From NCBI GenBank assembly GCA_020634975.1, contig JACKAQ010000001.1, positions 2,356,001 through 2,420,000 of the forward strand: a stretch of DNA of 64,000 nt, in the 5' to 3' direction. This DNA is from JACKAQ01 sp020634975 [NCBI: Calditrichia bacterium] (lineage in GTDB: Bacteria > Calditrichota > Calditrichia > RBG-13-44-9). The translations under genes were made by a program, and so were the position numbers. Under the pieces are notes generated by a model that was not told where the DNA came from, made no database searches, and was given only the letters and a program-made list of their open reading frames with translations. The number at the start of each line of letters is the position of its first letter. Positions within the stretch are counted from its first letter, which is position 1. This document shows positions 56,252 to 64,000 of this stretch, piece by piece.

Positions 56252-56929
56252 TCAATTAAAAAAACGCTGAATTTCGGCGATGGTTTTGGGAAACGGTGCG
56301 TCCGCAACGCGATTTTTCCATTGCGCCCAAAGCAGTCGCACTTCATCAAATGTATCGATGTCCGATTCCTGCGGCAGCAGCGCAACCGAAATATGGTTCG
56401 AATTCGCAACTTCCATTGTTTTGACGAACACAGATGTTGTGCTCCACGGAATATTTTCGAACAGCGCCGGATTCGCCCGGCGCATCCCGACGAGGTAATA
56501 ACCGCCGTCATTTGTGGGACCGAAAACAGCGTCGCTGCTGTCCAGTTTTTCGAATGCGAGGTTGATGCGCGCGGCGTCCAGCGTTGGCAAATCGCTGCCG
56601 ATAATCGCGGCTTTGCGATAGCCCGCTGCCAGCGAATTGGCAATTGCGCCATTCATTTTTTCACCCAGATTTCCGGCAATTTGCGGCACAAAAGACAGAT
56701 GTTCTCCGAGCCAGTCGCGCATTTGCGCTTCGCTTTCCGGCGGCCAAAAGTGGATTTGCAGATCAAATTGTTCGCTATTTTGAAGGTTGGCAACCAAGTC
56801 TTCGCACATTGCGCGAAACAGCCGGTACGAGCCCTCCGGCGAAATTTCCGGCTGCAACCGCGTTTTAACCGCACCGGGGCGCGGAAATTTCATAAAAATA
56901 ATCAACAGATTTTCTGATTTAGTCATCAA
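56252..56929 (-). CDS. DUF2064/TIGR04282-family glycosyltransferase-like nucleotidyltransferase
   Basis: 225 residues of the GT-A fold family related to CofC/MobA. It shows IIFMKFPRPGAVKTRL near the N-terminus, LGEKMNGAIANSL, IGSDLPTLD, and FGPTNDGGYYLVGMR. Members occur in arsenosugar and other small-molecule pathways and are often called rSAM/selenodomain-associated transferase 1. No arsenic or selenium gene is in the window, so function is open. It follows recX on the same strand after 54 bases. Confidence 0.85.
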   Translation of the reverse strand: MMTKSENLLIIFMKFPRPGAVKTRLQPEISPEGSYRLFRAMCEDLVANLQNSEQFDLQIHFWPPESEAQMRDWLGEHLSFVPQIAGNLGEKMNGAIANSLAAGYRKAAIIGSDLPTLDAARINLAFEKLDSSDAVFGPTNDGGYYLVGMRRANPALFENIPWSTTSVFVKTMEVANSNHISVALLPQESDIDTFDEVRLLWAQWKNRVADAPFPKTIAEIQRFFN

Positions 56930-56983
56930 CTGTTGTCTCGGGTAGGGAACGTTCGTGACCGTTCCGATATAAACGATGCTGTT

Positions 56984-57631
56984 TTATTCCGTTTCATCAT
57001 CGGTGTTCAGCCGGGCATTTTCCAGCACATCGCTGATGTAGCTCCACTCAAATCCCTTTGCCTGCAAATGCCGGATGAGCTTTTCGGCGCGTTTTCGTCC
57101 CGGCAAATGCGCGTTTCGCGCCAAAAATTTATCCGCCAATTCCTGAACAATCTCCGATTGTGTGTCATCTGAAAAATATTCATCGAGAACTGGCAAATAA
57201 ATATCGCGGGAAATACCGCGTTTCATCAGCTTATCCTGCAGCAAGTTTTTGCTGCACGGGCGCAACAGCAGTTCATTCTGGATAAATTGGTGGCAAAATT
57301 GGCGGTCATTCACCAATTCCAGCCGTTCGAGATCGTCCAGCGCCGGATCGATATGTGCCGTTTCAAATCCTTTTTGCAGAGCTTTGAGCAGCAGCTCTCT
57401 CCGGCTGTGCGGCCGCCGCGAAAGGTAGCTGAGCAACTGGTCTTTCGCGCGACGGATACCGTCTTCCAACTGGATTTCGGCAAATTCGGTTTCGCCAAAC
57501 GATTTTCCGGGTGAAATACTGTGTTTCAGCACCGTTTCCGGGCTGAACCAGCGCCCTTCGCCGTCATCCAGATACACGATAAATCGCTCCGGACGCCGCC
57601 GCTTGAATTCCATGTGAATGACAGTTGGCAT
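56984..57631 (-). CDS. recX: Regulatory protein RecX
   Basis: 215 residues, rich in charged helices, with the RecX three-helix repeats (LSYLSRRPHSRRELLLKALQ, DDLERLELVNDRQFCHQFI, IVQELADKFLARN). RecX binds and modulates the RecA filament. The N-terminal extension of about 60 residues is common outside Proteobacteria. It lies directly after recA on the same strand, behind the terminator at 57646-57677, so expression is probably by partial read-through, as known in E. coli. Confidence 0.88.
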   Translation of the reverse strand: MPTVIHMEFKRRRPERFIVYLDDGEGRWFSPETVLKHSISPGKSFGETEFAEIQLEDGIRRAKDQLLSYLSRRPHSRRELLLKALQKGFETAHIDPALDDLERLELVNDRQFCHQFIQNELLLRPCSKNLLQDKLMKRGISRDIYLPVLDEYFSDDTQSEIVQELADKFLARNAHLPGRKRAEKLIRHLQAKGFEWSYISDVLENARLNTDDETE

Positions 57632-57645
57632 ATTCTTTAAAAAAC

Positions 57646-57677
57646 AAAACCTCCCGGCGAATATCCCGGGAGGTTTT
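57646..57677 (-). terminator. recA terminator / recA-recX attenuator
   Basis: AAAACCTCCCGG and CCGGGAGGTTTT arms. Read on the minus strand the hairpin is followed by TTTTGTTTTTT, 20 bases after the recA stop and before recX. Confidence 0.88.
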
Positions 57678-57697
57678 GAAGGTTGAGTCGAGTTAGC

Positions 57698-58759
57698 TTA
57701 TTTTTTCTCTTTGGCCGGTTTGTTATTGGTTTCGGCTGTGACTTCGGCCATTTCTTCTTCCTGAATCAGGTTTAGTTTTTTGCGTACGGCAAGTTCAATT
57801 TTTTCCGCAAAATCCTGATTTTCTTTGAGATAAACCTTCACATTTTCACGTCCCTGACCGAGCCGGTCCTCGCCGTGGCTATACCAGGTGCCGCTTTTTT
57901 GCACGATGTTCATATCGCTCGCCAAATCCAGCAAGTCGCCGTATTTGGAAATACCTTCGCCATACATGATGTCGAATTCGCATTCTTTGAACGGCGGCGC
58001 AAGTTTGTTTTTGACAACCTTGACTTTGGTGCGGTTGCCGACCACATCCGTGCCGTTTTTGATAGCGGCAATGCGGCGAATATCCAGCCGGATCGAAGTG
58101 TAAAATTTGAGTGCTTTACCGCCGGTGGTCGTTTCCGGGCTGCCGAACATCACGCCGATTTTATCGCGAAGCTGGTTGATAAAAATGACGCAAGTATTTG
58201 ATTTGCTTACAGTTGCAGTCAATTTCCGTAGCGCCTGCGACATCAATCGTGCCTGCAAACCCATGTGAGAATCACCCATTTCGCCTTCGATTTCCGCGCG
58301 GGGAACGAGCGCTGCAACCGAGTCCACCACAACCACATCCAGCGCACCGCTGCGCACCAGGGTTTCCACAATTTCCAGCGCCTGCTCGCCGTTATCCGGC
58401 TGCGAAACCAGCAGGTTGACCGTATCCACACCCAATTTGCGGGCATAAACTGGGTCCAGCGCATGCTCCGCGTCCACAAACGCGGCCAAACCGCCGGTTT
58501 TCTGCGCTTCGGCAATGACATGCAGGGTTAGCGTGGTTTTACCGGACGATTCCGGACCGTAAATTTCCACAATCCTGCCCCGGGGAATTCCGCCGATGCC
58601 CAGTGCATTGTCCAGCGAAATGGAGCCGGTGGAAATTACATCCATATGAATTTTGGGGCGATCGCCCAATCGCATAATCGAGCCTTTGCCAAACTGGCGT
58701 TCGATTTGGGTCATCGCCAAACCGATGGCTTTTTGCTTATCACCGTTTTCTGTACTCAT
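57698..58759 (-). CDS. recA: Recombinase RecA
   Basis: 353 residues, the usual length. Start with [12 protein letters not shown], Walker [11 protein letters not shown], Walker B-type [20 protein letters not shown], the L1/L2 regions around [20 protein letters not shown] and [22 protein letters not shown], and a short acidic/Lys-rich C-terminus. DNA strand exchange and SOS co-protease. A firm call. No CTGT-N8-ACAG or GAAC-N4-GTTC LexA box was found in the roughly 120 bases upstream, so SOS control, if present, uses another operator. Confidence 0.98.
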   Translation of the reverse strand: MSTENGDKQKAIGLAMTQIERQFGKGSIMRLGDRPKIHMDVISTGSISLDNALGIGGIPRGRIVEIYGPESSGKTTLTLHVIAEAQKTGGLAAFVDAEHALDPVYARKLGVDTVNLLVSQPDNGEQALEIVETLVRSGALDVVVVDSVAALVPRAEIEGEMGDSHMGLQARLMSQALRKLTATVSKSNTCVIFINQLRDKIGVMFGSPETTTGGKALKFYTSIRLDIRRIAAIKNGTDVVGNRTKVKVVKNKLAPPFKECEFDIMYGEGISKYGDLLDLASDMNIVQKSGTWYSHGEDRLGQGRENVKVYLKENQDFAEKIELAVRKKLNLIQEEEMAEVTAETNNKPAKEKK

Positions 58760-58881
58760 AAAAAAGACCTCATTCAGGTATGCGTTTCAATATAAATAGT
58801 TGACAATTTTTGATAAAAATCGATAGTGAACACAATTACACCAAAATATAGAAAACGCGAATCTCATTTGCAAATAAAAAT

Positions 58882-59460
58882 TCAGGTTTTTTGCAAATTG
58901 ACAGATTTGAGCACAGAATAAATGGCGCCCTGCCGGGTGAGTTCGCTTTTCATCAGGTGAACCGATGCGACCGGAATGGCGATTTCGGGGAATGTTTTTG
59001 TGCGTAAATGCTCAACAATTGCAGCCGTTTGATGGGGATTTTTTACCCGACCGATGGTCAGGTGCGGCTTAAAGCGGCGGTTTTCGCGGGGAAAACCGAT
59101 GGCTTCCAACTGCGCTTCGATGGCGGATTGCAACTGCAGCATTGCCGCCCAATCGGGCTCGCTGCCAGTTACGCCCACCCAAAAAACGTTCGGTTTTCGC
59201 CAGTTGGCAAATGCGCCGGGTTGTCCGCTGGCGAGCGCAAACGGCGCTGTAGTTGCGCAGGCATTTTCCAGCGCTGATTCAATTTGCGGACGCTGACTTT
59301 CCATGATGTCCCCCAAAAATTTGAGGGTGATGTGAATCGATTCCGGTTTCACCCATTTCACCGCGCCGGTTTCGGGCGGCATTCCGGCGATCAAATCGCC
59401 GAGCGCAGCAATTAATTTTTCCGGCAGGTGAATCGCGATAAATGTGCGTAGGGTTTGCAT
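58882..59460 (-). CDS. thpR: RNA 2',3'-cyclic phosphodiesterase (ThpR/LigT family)
   Basis: 192 residues of the 2H phosphoesterase fold, with both His-x-Thr motifs: SIHITLKFLGD and PHLTIGRVK. Such enzymes open 2',3'-cyclic phosphates at RNA ends, and some ligate tRNA halves in vitro. The gene lies upstream of recA on the same strand with about 120 bases between. Confidence 0.92.
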   Translation of the reverse strand: MQTLRTFIAIHLPEKLIAALGDLIAGMPPETGAVKWVKPESIHITLKFLGDIMESQRPQIESALENACATTAPFALASGQPGAFANWRKPNVFWVGVTGSEPDWAAMLQLQSAIEAQLEAIGFPRENRRFKPHLTIGRVKNPHQTAAIVEHLRTKTFPEIAIPVASVHLMKSELTRQGAIYSVLKSVNLQKT

Positions 59461-59589
59461 CTGGCATCTCCAAAAATTTCTGAAAAAATATAGCGCGACG
59501 GCAGAAATGGCACAAGCTGCATTTGGAATTTTGTTGCGGATGCGCTAACTTCGTCGCATCAAAACGGCAAAATTATTGGGGAGTGATTC

Positions 59590-60561
59590 ATGAAAAAGTT
59601 ATTGTTTTTGTTGATGTTATCCGTTGGCGTTTCCGCGCAGACGTTTTTCAGCACGCCGTTTGCGCACACCTATTCAATTGTTGCGGTGGATACCGTAACC
59701 GGGGAAATTGGCGCGGCGGTGCAATCGCACTGGTTTTCGGTTGGCAGCATTGTGATTTGGGCAGAAGCGGGTGTCGGCGCAGTGGCGACGCAGTCGTTTG
59801 TCAACCCGTCGTTCGGGCCGCGCGGATTGTCGCTGCTGAAATCGGGGATGACCTCGCAGCAAGCGGTAAACTCGTTGCTGGAAACCGATGACGGGCGCGA
59901 TGTCCGGCAGCTTGCCATCATCGACGCACGGGGAAATGCGGCAACCCACACCGGCAAAGGCTGTATCCCGGATGCCGGGCATATCACCCGGAAAAATTAT
60001 TCGATTCAGGCAAATATGATGCTCAATAATCGGGTGTGGCCGGCGATGGAAAAAGCCTTTCTCGACGCAAAAGGTCCGCTGGCGGAACGGCTGGTTGCAG
60101 CGTTGGAAGCGGCGCAGGCGCAGGGCGGCGATATTCGTGGCAAACAATCGGCGGCGCTGCTGGTGGTTCGCGGAAAATCGACCGGAAACATTTGGGAAGA
60201 CCGGCTGGTGGATTTGCGGGTGGAAGATCATGCCGAACCGGTGCAGGAGATCAAACGATTGCTGCGGATGCATCGCGCATACGACCACATGAACGCGGGC
60301 GACTTGGCTATCGAACAAGATGATGAAGCCGGTGCGCTGCGCGAATATGGCGCTGCGATGGACATGTTCCCGGATAATCTGGAAATGAAATACTGGACCG
60401 CGGTTTCGCTGGTGAATATGAACCGCATGAGCGAGGCGCTGCCGATGTTCAAAGATGTGTTCAGCAAAGACAAAAATTGGCGGCTGCTGACATCGCGGCT
60501 GCAGCCGAAAGGCTTGCTGAAAGTTTCGCCGCAGCAGTTGCGGGAAATTTTGAATCAGTAG
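59590..60561 (+). CDS. DUF1028-family (Ntn-hydrolase-like) exported protein with TPR-like C-terminus
   Basis: 323 residues. Signal peptide MKKLLFLLMLSVGVSAQ, then the DUF1028 domain (about 22-225): HTYSIVAVDTVTGEIGAAVQSHWFSVG, GVGAVATQSFVNPSFGPRGL and QSAALLVVRGKS. The domain resembles Ntn-fold amidohydrolases but its activity is not established. Residues about 225-323 carry an extra helical hairpin pair (GDLAIEQDDEAGALREYGAA, NLEMKYWTAVSLVNMNRMSE) resembling TPRs. Divergent from thpR. The long minus-strand frame over it is a shadow. Confidence 0.85.
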   Translation: MKKLLFLLMLSVGVSAQTFFSTPFAHTYSIVAVDTVTGEIGAAVQSHWFSVGSIVIWAEAGVGAVATQSFVNPSFGPRGLSLLKSGMTSQQAVNSLLETDDGRDVRQLAIIDARGNAATHTGKGCIPDAGHITRKNYSIQANMMLNNRVWPAMEKAFLDAKGPLAERLVAALEAAQAQGGDIRGKQSAALLVVRGKSTGNIWEDRLVDLRVEDHAEPVQEIKRLLRMHRAYDHMNAGDLAIEQDDEAGALREYGAAMDMFPDNLEMKYWTAVSLVNMNRMSEALPMFKDVFSKDKNWRLLTSRLQPKGLLKVSPQQLREILNQ

Positions 60562-60590
60562 TGAACATAGGGGCGAGCGACCGCTCGCCC

Positions 60591-63239
60591 TTACTTTCCG
60601 AAAATGGTGATCAGTCCGCGCCGGAAATTCGGGTTCAGAAACCGGCGCAGCGCATCTTTCGGCGGGGAGGGTTTGCGCCACCCGCTAACTTTTGATTGCA
60701 GATGGGTGTTGTCGAACGCCAGCGTGCTGAAACGCGCTTCCACCTGTGTATCGCTGAGGATGCGCCCGATAATCACCGCCGATCGCTCCCAAATTACCGC
60801 CGCGCGATCGAACCGGGGCATCTCGTCAAAATCGACCATCCCGACCATTCCGCTGCCGGAAACGGCAATCACGCCGCCGTCGTCCATCACCTCAAATTGA
60901 ATGGTTTGCCCAATTTTCACCGGATAATAGGCGCTTTTGAATTTGTGAATCAGGATGCCCGATTCGCGGATGTTTTTCTCAAATTTGCGCACCTGCCGCT
61001 CCACTTTTTCGTGATCCGATTGATATTGCGTCAACGCCTCTCGATAGGCCGCTTCCGCTGCTTCGGCATCGCGGATGTGCGTTTGCCATCGCTGAAAATC
61101 GCTGTGCCAATGGTTGCGCAACGGATGCAGCGCGTTCGACCAGCGCGTAAAAAATCGATCCAGCCGCAACTGCCCCAATCGTTCGATAAATTCGATTTGC
61201 TCCGATTCCCGCCGGAAATCTGGCGCGGCAGCAACCTCTTTTGCCAGCTTGTCGATCTGCGTCAGCAGCGATGGCGTTTTGGCTTCATCCAGAAACGGGC
61301 TGATGTTTTTTTCGGCGGAATAATACAAAAACAGGTTTGCCTTTGCGCGGGTCATCGCCACGTAAAACAGGCGGCGCTCCGCTTCCACATGGGCAATTTT
61401 GGCGACTTCGTCCGATTTGTCTTCCGAAACCACGAACGGCGCGGTGCCTTCGCTACTGCCCGGAACGAAAACCGTTTGCCACTCCAACCCTTTGGATTTA
61501 TAAATAGTTAGCATCTTCACCGGCGGCAGGTTTCCGGGATTCGGGATCGGCTGAATTGTAATTTCCCGCAGATGCGCCAGAAATTCCCCGCAGCGCAGGT
61601 TTTTCATTTTGGCGAACTCGATCAACGCTTTCACGGTTTGCACGCGCGACTGCCCGATTTCCATCTGCCCGCTGATGCGAATGAGGTGCGATTCGTATTC
61701 GATTTGCTCCACCAGCCAGCCGAGCGTTTTGTGCGCCGGGCGTTTCAGCCGGAGCAGCAGCAGGCGGATCGTTTCGCAAAAATCATCGACCTGCTGCTGC
61801 ACGCGTTTGGGCAGCACTTCCTTTTGATGTTTCAGCACATCAATCACCGAGCGGCGGGTTTGGCGGGACATTCGCTGTGCGCCGTCCACAATATCGCGGG
61901 AAATATAGCGGCGCGGTTTGTTGACGATATTTGCGAACATCTCGTGGTATTTCTTGATCTGCTTCGGATCTTCGGGAAATCCGCTTTCAGCAATTTCCGC
62001 CTCTGCGAACGCGAACGAGAGATACTGGAACAGCGGCAGCAGCTCGTCCCGTTTGTAAAATTCCGGCGCACCGACGATTTCGTACGGAATATTTTTCTCC
62101 ATAAACGCGGCTTCGAGATGCGCGGTTTGCGAATACAACCGGATAAGCACCGCCATTTCACGGGTCGATTGTCCGGCGGCAATGCGATCAGCAATTTCCC
62201 CGGCGATGTGTTTGGCAATTTCCCACTCATCCTTTTGTGCGAGAATTTGGGTGCTGCCGCCGAATCCCCGGGTGAGGCTCAAAAATTTGGGATAGCGCCG
62301 TTTGTTGTGGGCGATTACCGCGTTGGCGGGTAAAATTTGCTGCGCGCAGGAGCGGAAATTATCGCTGATGGTGTATACTTTCGCACCGTAATTTTTCTCG
62401 AAATTGAGGATGAACGAGGGATTTGCGCCGCGCCATTCGTAAATGCACTGGTCGTCATCGCCGATGGCCATGTAATTGCGGTGCGGCGCGCTGAGCAGAT
62501 CGAGCAGTTGGTATTGCGCGAAATTCACGTCCTGAAATTCATCTACAATAATAGAGCGATAGTTGTCCTGTGCAGATTGCAGAATTTCCGGGTGGCGGAT
62601 AAGCAGCTCCCAACCCATCATCAGCATATCGTCGAATGTGATGATAAATTGCTGGGTCCGCAAATGCTCGAAAATTTTGTATGCCCGCAGATATTGCCCG
62701 TTTTCGTGCGTTGCGGCGCTGGCGATGTGCCGCGCAGCTTCCGGCAAACCGGCCGCTTCGAGATCCGCATATGCCAGATTCCCTTTCCAGATGGAAATCT
62801 GGTTTTTCAAATCCTCGCGATCTACATCCAGTTCGGTGATGTCCGTGCTATCCGCGATCGCCATTTGCGTCAGCGTTTTGCCGATCAGCATTCCGGTGAG
62901 ATTGTCCTCGCCGGTGTTGCGCAACCAGTTTTTGTCCAGAAAACCGCGCTGCACTGCCCCGCGAATCACCCGGAATCCGAGCGAGTGCAGTGTGCGGCAA
63001 TCCACGCCGTTACTGCCCGTCGGGACGTTCAGCCGCTGCAACTGCCCGACGATATCCGCCACCGCGGAATTGTTGAATGATGTCGCTAAAATTTGTTGCG
63101 GCTGGCATAACTGCTGCGCAATCATATTGCGGATGCGATGCACCATGCAGGTGGTTTTCCCCGCGCCGGCGACCGCAAAAACCAGTGCGGGACCTTCCAG
63201 ATGTTGTATGATTGCCAATTGCTGATCGGTAAGCTTCAT
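60591..63239 (-). CDS. UvrD/Rep-family (SF1A) ATP-dependent DNA helicase
   Basis: 882 residues. Motifs in order: Q motif LTDQQLAIIQHLEG, Walker A VAGAGKTT, Walker B VDEFQDVNFAQYQLL, motif III GDDDQCIYEWRGA, motif IV NFRS, motif V (LTIYKSKGLEW) and motif VI (VAMTRAKANLFL). The C-terminal 180 residues have an unusual charged extension (ERQVRKFEKNIRESG) followed by a small beta domain (AVSGSGMVGMVDFDEMPRF). 3'-5' translocase for repair or restart. It faces the DUF1028 gene tail to tail with 29 bases between. Three long plus-strand frames opposite it are shadows. Confidence 0.93.
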   Translation of the reverse strand: MKLTDQQLAIIQHLEGPALVFAVAGAGKTTCMVHRIRNMIAQQLCQPQQILATSFNNSAVADIVGQLQRLNVPTGSNGVDCRTLHSLGFRVIRGAVQRGFLDKNWLRNTGEDNLTGMLIGKTLTQMAIADSTDITELDVDREDLKNQISIWKGNLAYADLEAAGLPEAARHIASAATHENGQYLRAYKIFEHLRTQQFIITFDDMLMMGWELLIRHPEILQSAQDNYRSIIVDEFQDVNFAQYQLLDLLSAPHRNYMAIGDDDQCIYEWRGANPSFILNFEKNYGAKVYTISDNFRSCAQQILPANAVIAHNKRRYPKFLSLTRGFGGSTQILAQKDEWEIAKHIAGEIADRIAAGQSTREMAVLIRLYSQTAHLEAAFMEKNIPYEIVGAPEFYKRDELLPLFQYLSFAFAEAEIAESGFPEDPKQIKKYHEMFANIVNKPRRYISRDIVDGAQRMSRQTRRSVIDVLKHQKEVLPKRVQQQVDDFCETIRLLLLRLKRPAHKTLGWLVEQIEYESHLIRISGQMEIGQSRVQTVKALIEFAKMKNLRCGEFLAHLREITIQPIPNPGNLPPVKMLTIYKSKGLEWQTVFVPGSSEGTAPFVVSEDKSDEVAKIAHVEAERRLFYVAMTRAKANLFLYYSAEKNISPFLDEAKTPSLLTQIDKLAKEVAAAPDFRRESEQIEFIERLGQLRLDRFFTRWSNALHPLRNHWHSDFQRWQTHIRDAEAAEAAYREALTQYQSDHEKVERQVRKFEKNIRESGILIHKFKSAYYPVKIGQTIQFEVMDDGGVIAVSGSGMVGMVDFDEMPRFDRAAVIWERSAVIIGRILSDTQVEARFSTLAFDNTHLQSKVSGWRKPSPPKDALRRFLNPNFRRGLITIFGK

Positions 63240-63741
63240 CCGCCGTTCTCAAATTTGTGATGCACAAATGTATACGTTCAATTGTTTTGAGGCAAAAGAA
63301 ATATTCGAAATCACCCAGCAGTTGCGGCATTACACTCAATAATTCGCTGCCCGGGAAACGGGTGTGATGTGCATCATTGAAAAAGTTTGCTCAATAAAAA
63401 CAATAGCTTACGATCGAAAAACACTGCCGTGTTTGATGAGTTTCAAACTTTGTCATCATATTTGTTAATAGAAATAATGATGTGCGCAGTTCGGGTGGGC
63501 GTGTCGTTTGCGCTGCAATTTGAAAATGAATTGAATCGTAAGTTGTGTGCAGCGGCGGTCGTTCAATCGCTGATCAAAAATGTAAAAAATATCGCGATTC
63601 CCACATATCACACCCTCCTGATAGCTACATTACGCTTTGGGAATCCGATTATGAAAGCGTAATACCTACCGATTCTCGTCACTGTCGGCGTTGAACCACC
63701 GTCGGCAGTGACATTTTTTTATTGAAAACTTCCCAAAAAAA
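63240..63741. other. Intergenic region with plus-strand terminator and inverted repeat
   Basis: Upstream of the helicase (minus). Plus strand: a possible 61-codon ORF from ATG 63477 to TAA 63660-63662, of unrecognised sequence, ending just before a strong terminator. Minus strand: AGGAGGG precedes a ten-codon frame (63574-63606, MWESRYFLHF), a possible leader of the helicase gene. The 10-base inverted repeat ATTACGCTTT/AAAGCGTAAT spans 63629-63663. Confidence 0.35.
63678..63720 (+). terminator. Intrinsic terminator on the plus strand
   Basis: GTCACTGTCGGCG and CGTCGGCAGTGAC arms with a 9-base loop and a T7 run. No recognised plus-strand gene precedes it, implying a small transcript from the intergenic region. 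Confidence 0.8.
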
Positions 63742-64000
63742 TTATCGCTGTGCGACAAAAAAGATGCGTTCGTGATCTTCCGGATTGTGAATGTTTTGCG
63801 ACAAATCGTTTGCCGAGCAGAAACGCACATTCCGGAAACCGAGGTAAATGAGGTAGGAAAAAATTTCGCGCAAATTATAAACAAAATTGGTCAGTGACTG
63901 ATCGAAGCGCTCGAATTGTCCGGTTTCGTTTTTCACAAATCCGGTGATTTCGAGAATGGAGCAGGCGTTGCGCGCGTCGAAAATGCTGCGGCTGATCATC
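63742..64000 (-). CDS. C-terminal end of a class I SAM-dependent methyltransferase (cut by window edge)
   Basis: Only about 85 C-terminal residues are in the window. FERFDQSLTNFVYNLREIFSYLIYLGF followed by RNVRFCSANDLSQ and the ending RIFFVAQR resemble the C-terminal strands of small SAM methyltransferases. The Met at 63999 is probably internal; the SAM-binding motif would lie outside. The call rests on a short piece. Confidence 0.5.
   Translation of the reverse strand, partial: MISRSIFDARNACSILEITGFVKNETGQFERFDQSLTNFVYNLREIFSYLIYLGFRNVRFCSANDLSQNIHNPEDHERIFFVAQR

Noticed and set aside
58760-58881. LexA/SOS box upstream of recA
   Set aside because: Neither the CTGT-N8-ACAG nor the GAAC-N4-GTTC pattern is present in this interval.
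59674-60681. 335-codon minus-strand ORF
   Set aside because: Opposite the DUF1028 gene, of low-complexity His/Arg/Gln-rich composition typical of antisense frames in GC-rich codons.
60696-63080. Three long plus-strand ORFs (about 250-270 codons each)
   Set aside because: All are antisense to the helicase, whose motifs are unambiguous.

Overview
The window looks like a chromosomal segment of a Gram-negative member of the FCB superphylum, most likely Calditrichota or a close relative. Five secreted proteins end in the N-[FY]-P-N-P-F-N-P type C-terminal sorting/FlgD-like tail. There are two very long Bacteroidota-style hybrid two-component regulators, a TonB-dependent receptor, and an ECF sigma factor next to a Ser/Thr kinase with TPRs. 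The organism call is inference from gene content; no rRNA is present.

Layout: (1) 1-3019, minus strand: a putative metal-handling operon of a Cys-rich exported protein, a CPCC-containing sialidase-fold lipoprotein and a TonB-dependent receptor cut by the window edge. (2) 3200-4620: mobile debris, comprising a complete IS5-family element with a -1 frameshift site, an IS3 orfA remnant, and the displaced 3' half of a tRNA-Val gene with its terminator. (3) 4925-8922: an AraC regulator, two short-chain dehydrogenases and a quinone-oxidoreductase-like enzyme. (4) 9017-37474: an exported WD40-caspase protein, divergent from the first of two paralogous hybrid sensor/AraC regulators (about 1,420 residues each). 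These flank two giant secreted proteins and are followed by a frameshifted YCF48-like protein and a beta-helix protein. (5) 37491-37580: a second displaced tRNA 3' half (probably Ala, TGC). (6) 37790-42126: a molybdenum hydroxylase cluster (2Fe-2S subunit, molybdopterin subunit, XdhC, MocA), then a frameshifted membrane protein. (7) 43000-49485: two short terminator cassettes, a sigma factor paired with an anti-sigma factor that carries a beta-propeller, an M23 lipoprotein, an APH-like kinase, a small outer-membrane barrel and a second ECF sigma factor. (8) 49607-52642: the Ser/Thr kinase-TPR partner of that sigma factor. (9) 52797-56096, minus: a sorting-tail protein whose N-terminal half resembles the pore-forming component of anthrax/clostridial binary toxins, here joined to a LamG domain. 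(10) 56252-63239: housekeeping genes (DUF2064 transferase, recX, recA, thpR, a DUF1028 protein, a UvrD/Rep-type helicase), then the C-terminal end of a methyltransferase at the right edge.

The most striking item is the protective-antigen-like protein at 52797-56096. It lacks the usual N-terminal PA14 prodomain, carries a Gram-negative sorting tail, and has no recognisable enzymatic toxin partner in the window. Second are the two tRNA 3' halves that start in the anticodon loop and share a downstream terminator sequence; they mark likely ends of integrated elements. Three single-base frameshifts, each repairable in a homopolymer, are more likely sequencing artefacts than gene decay.
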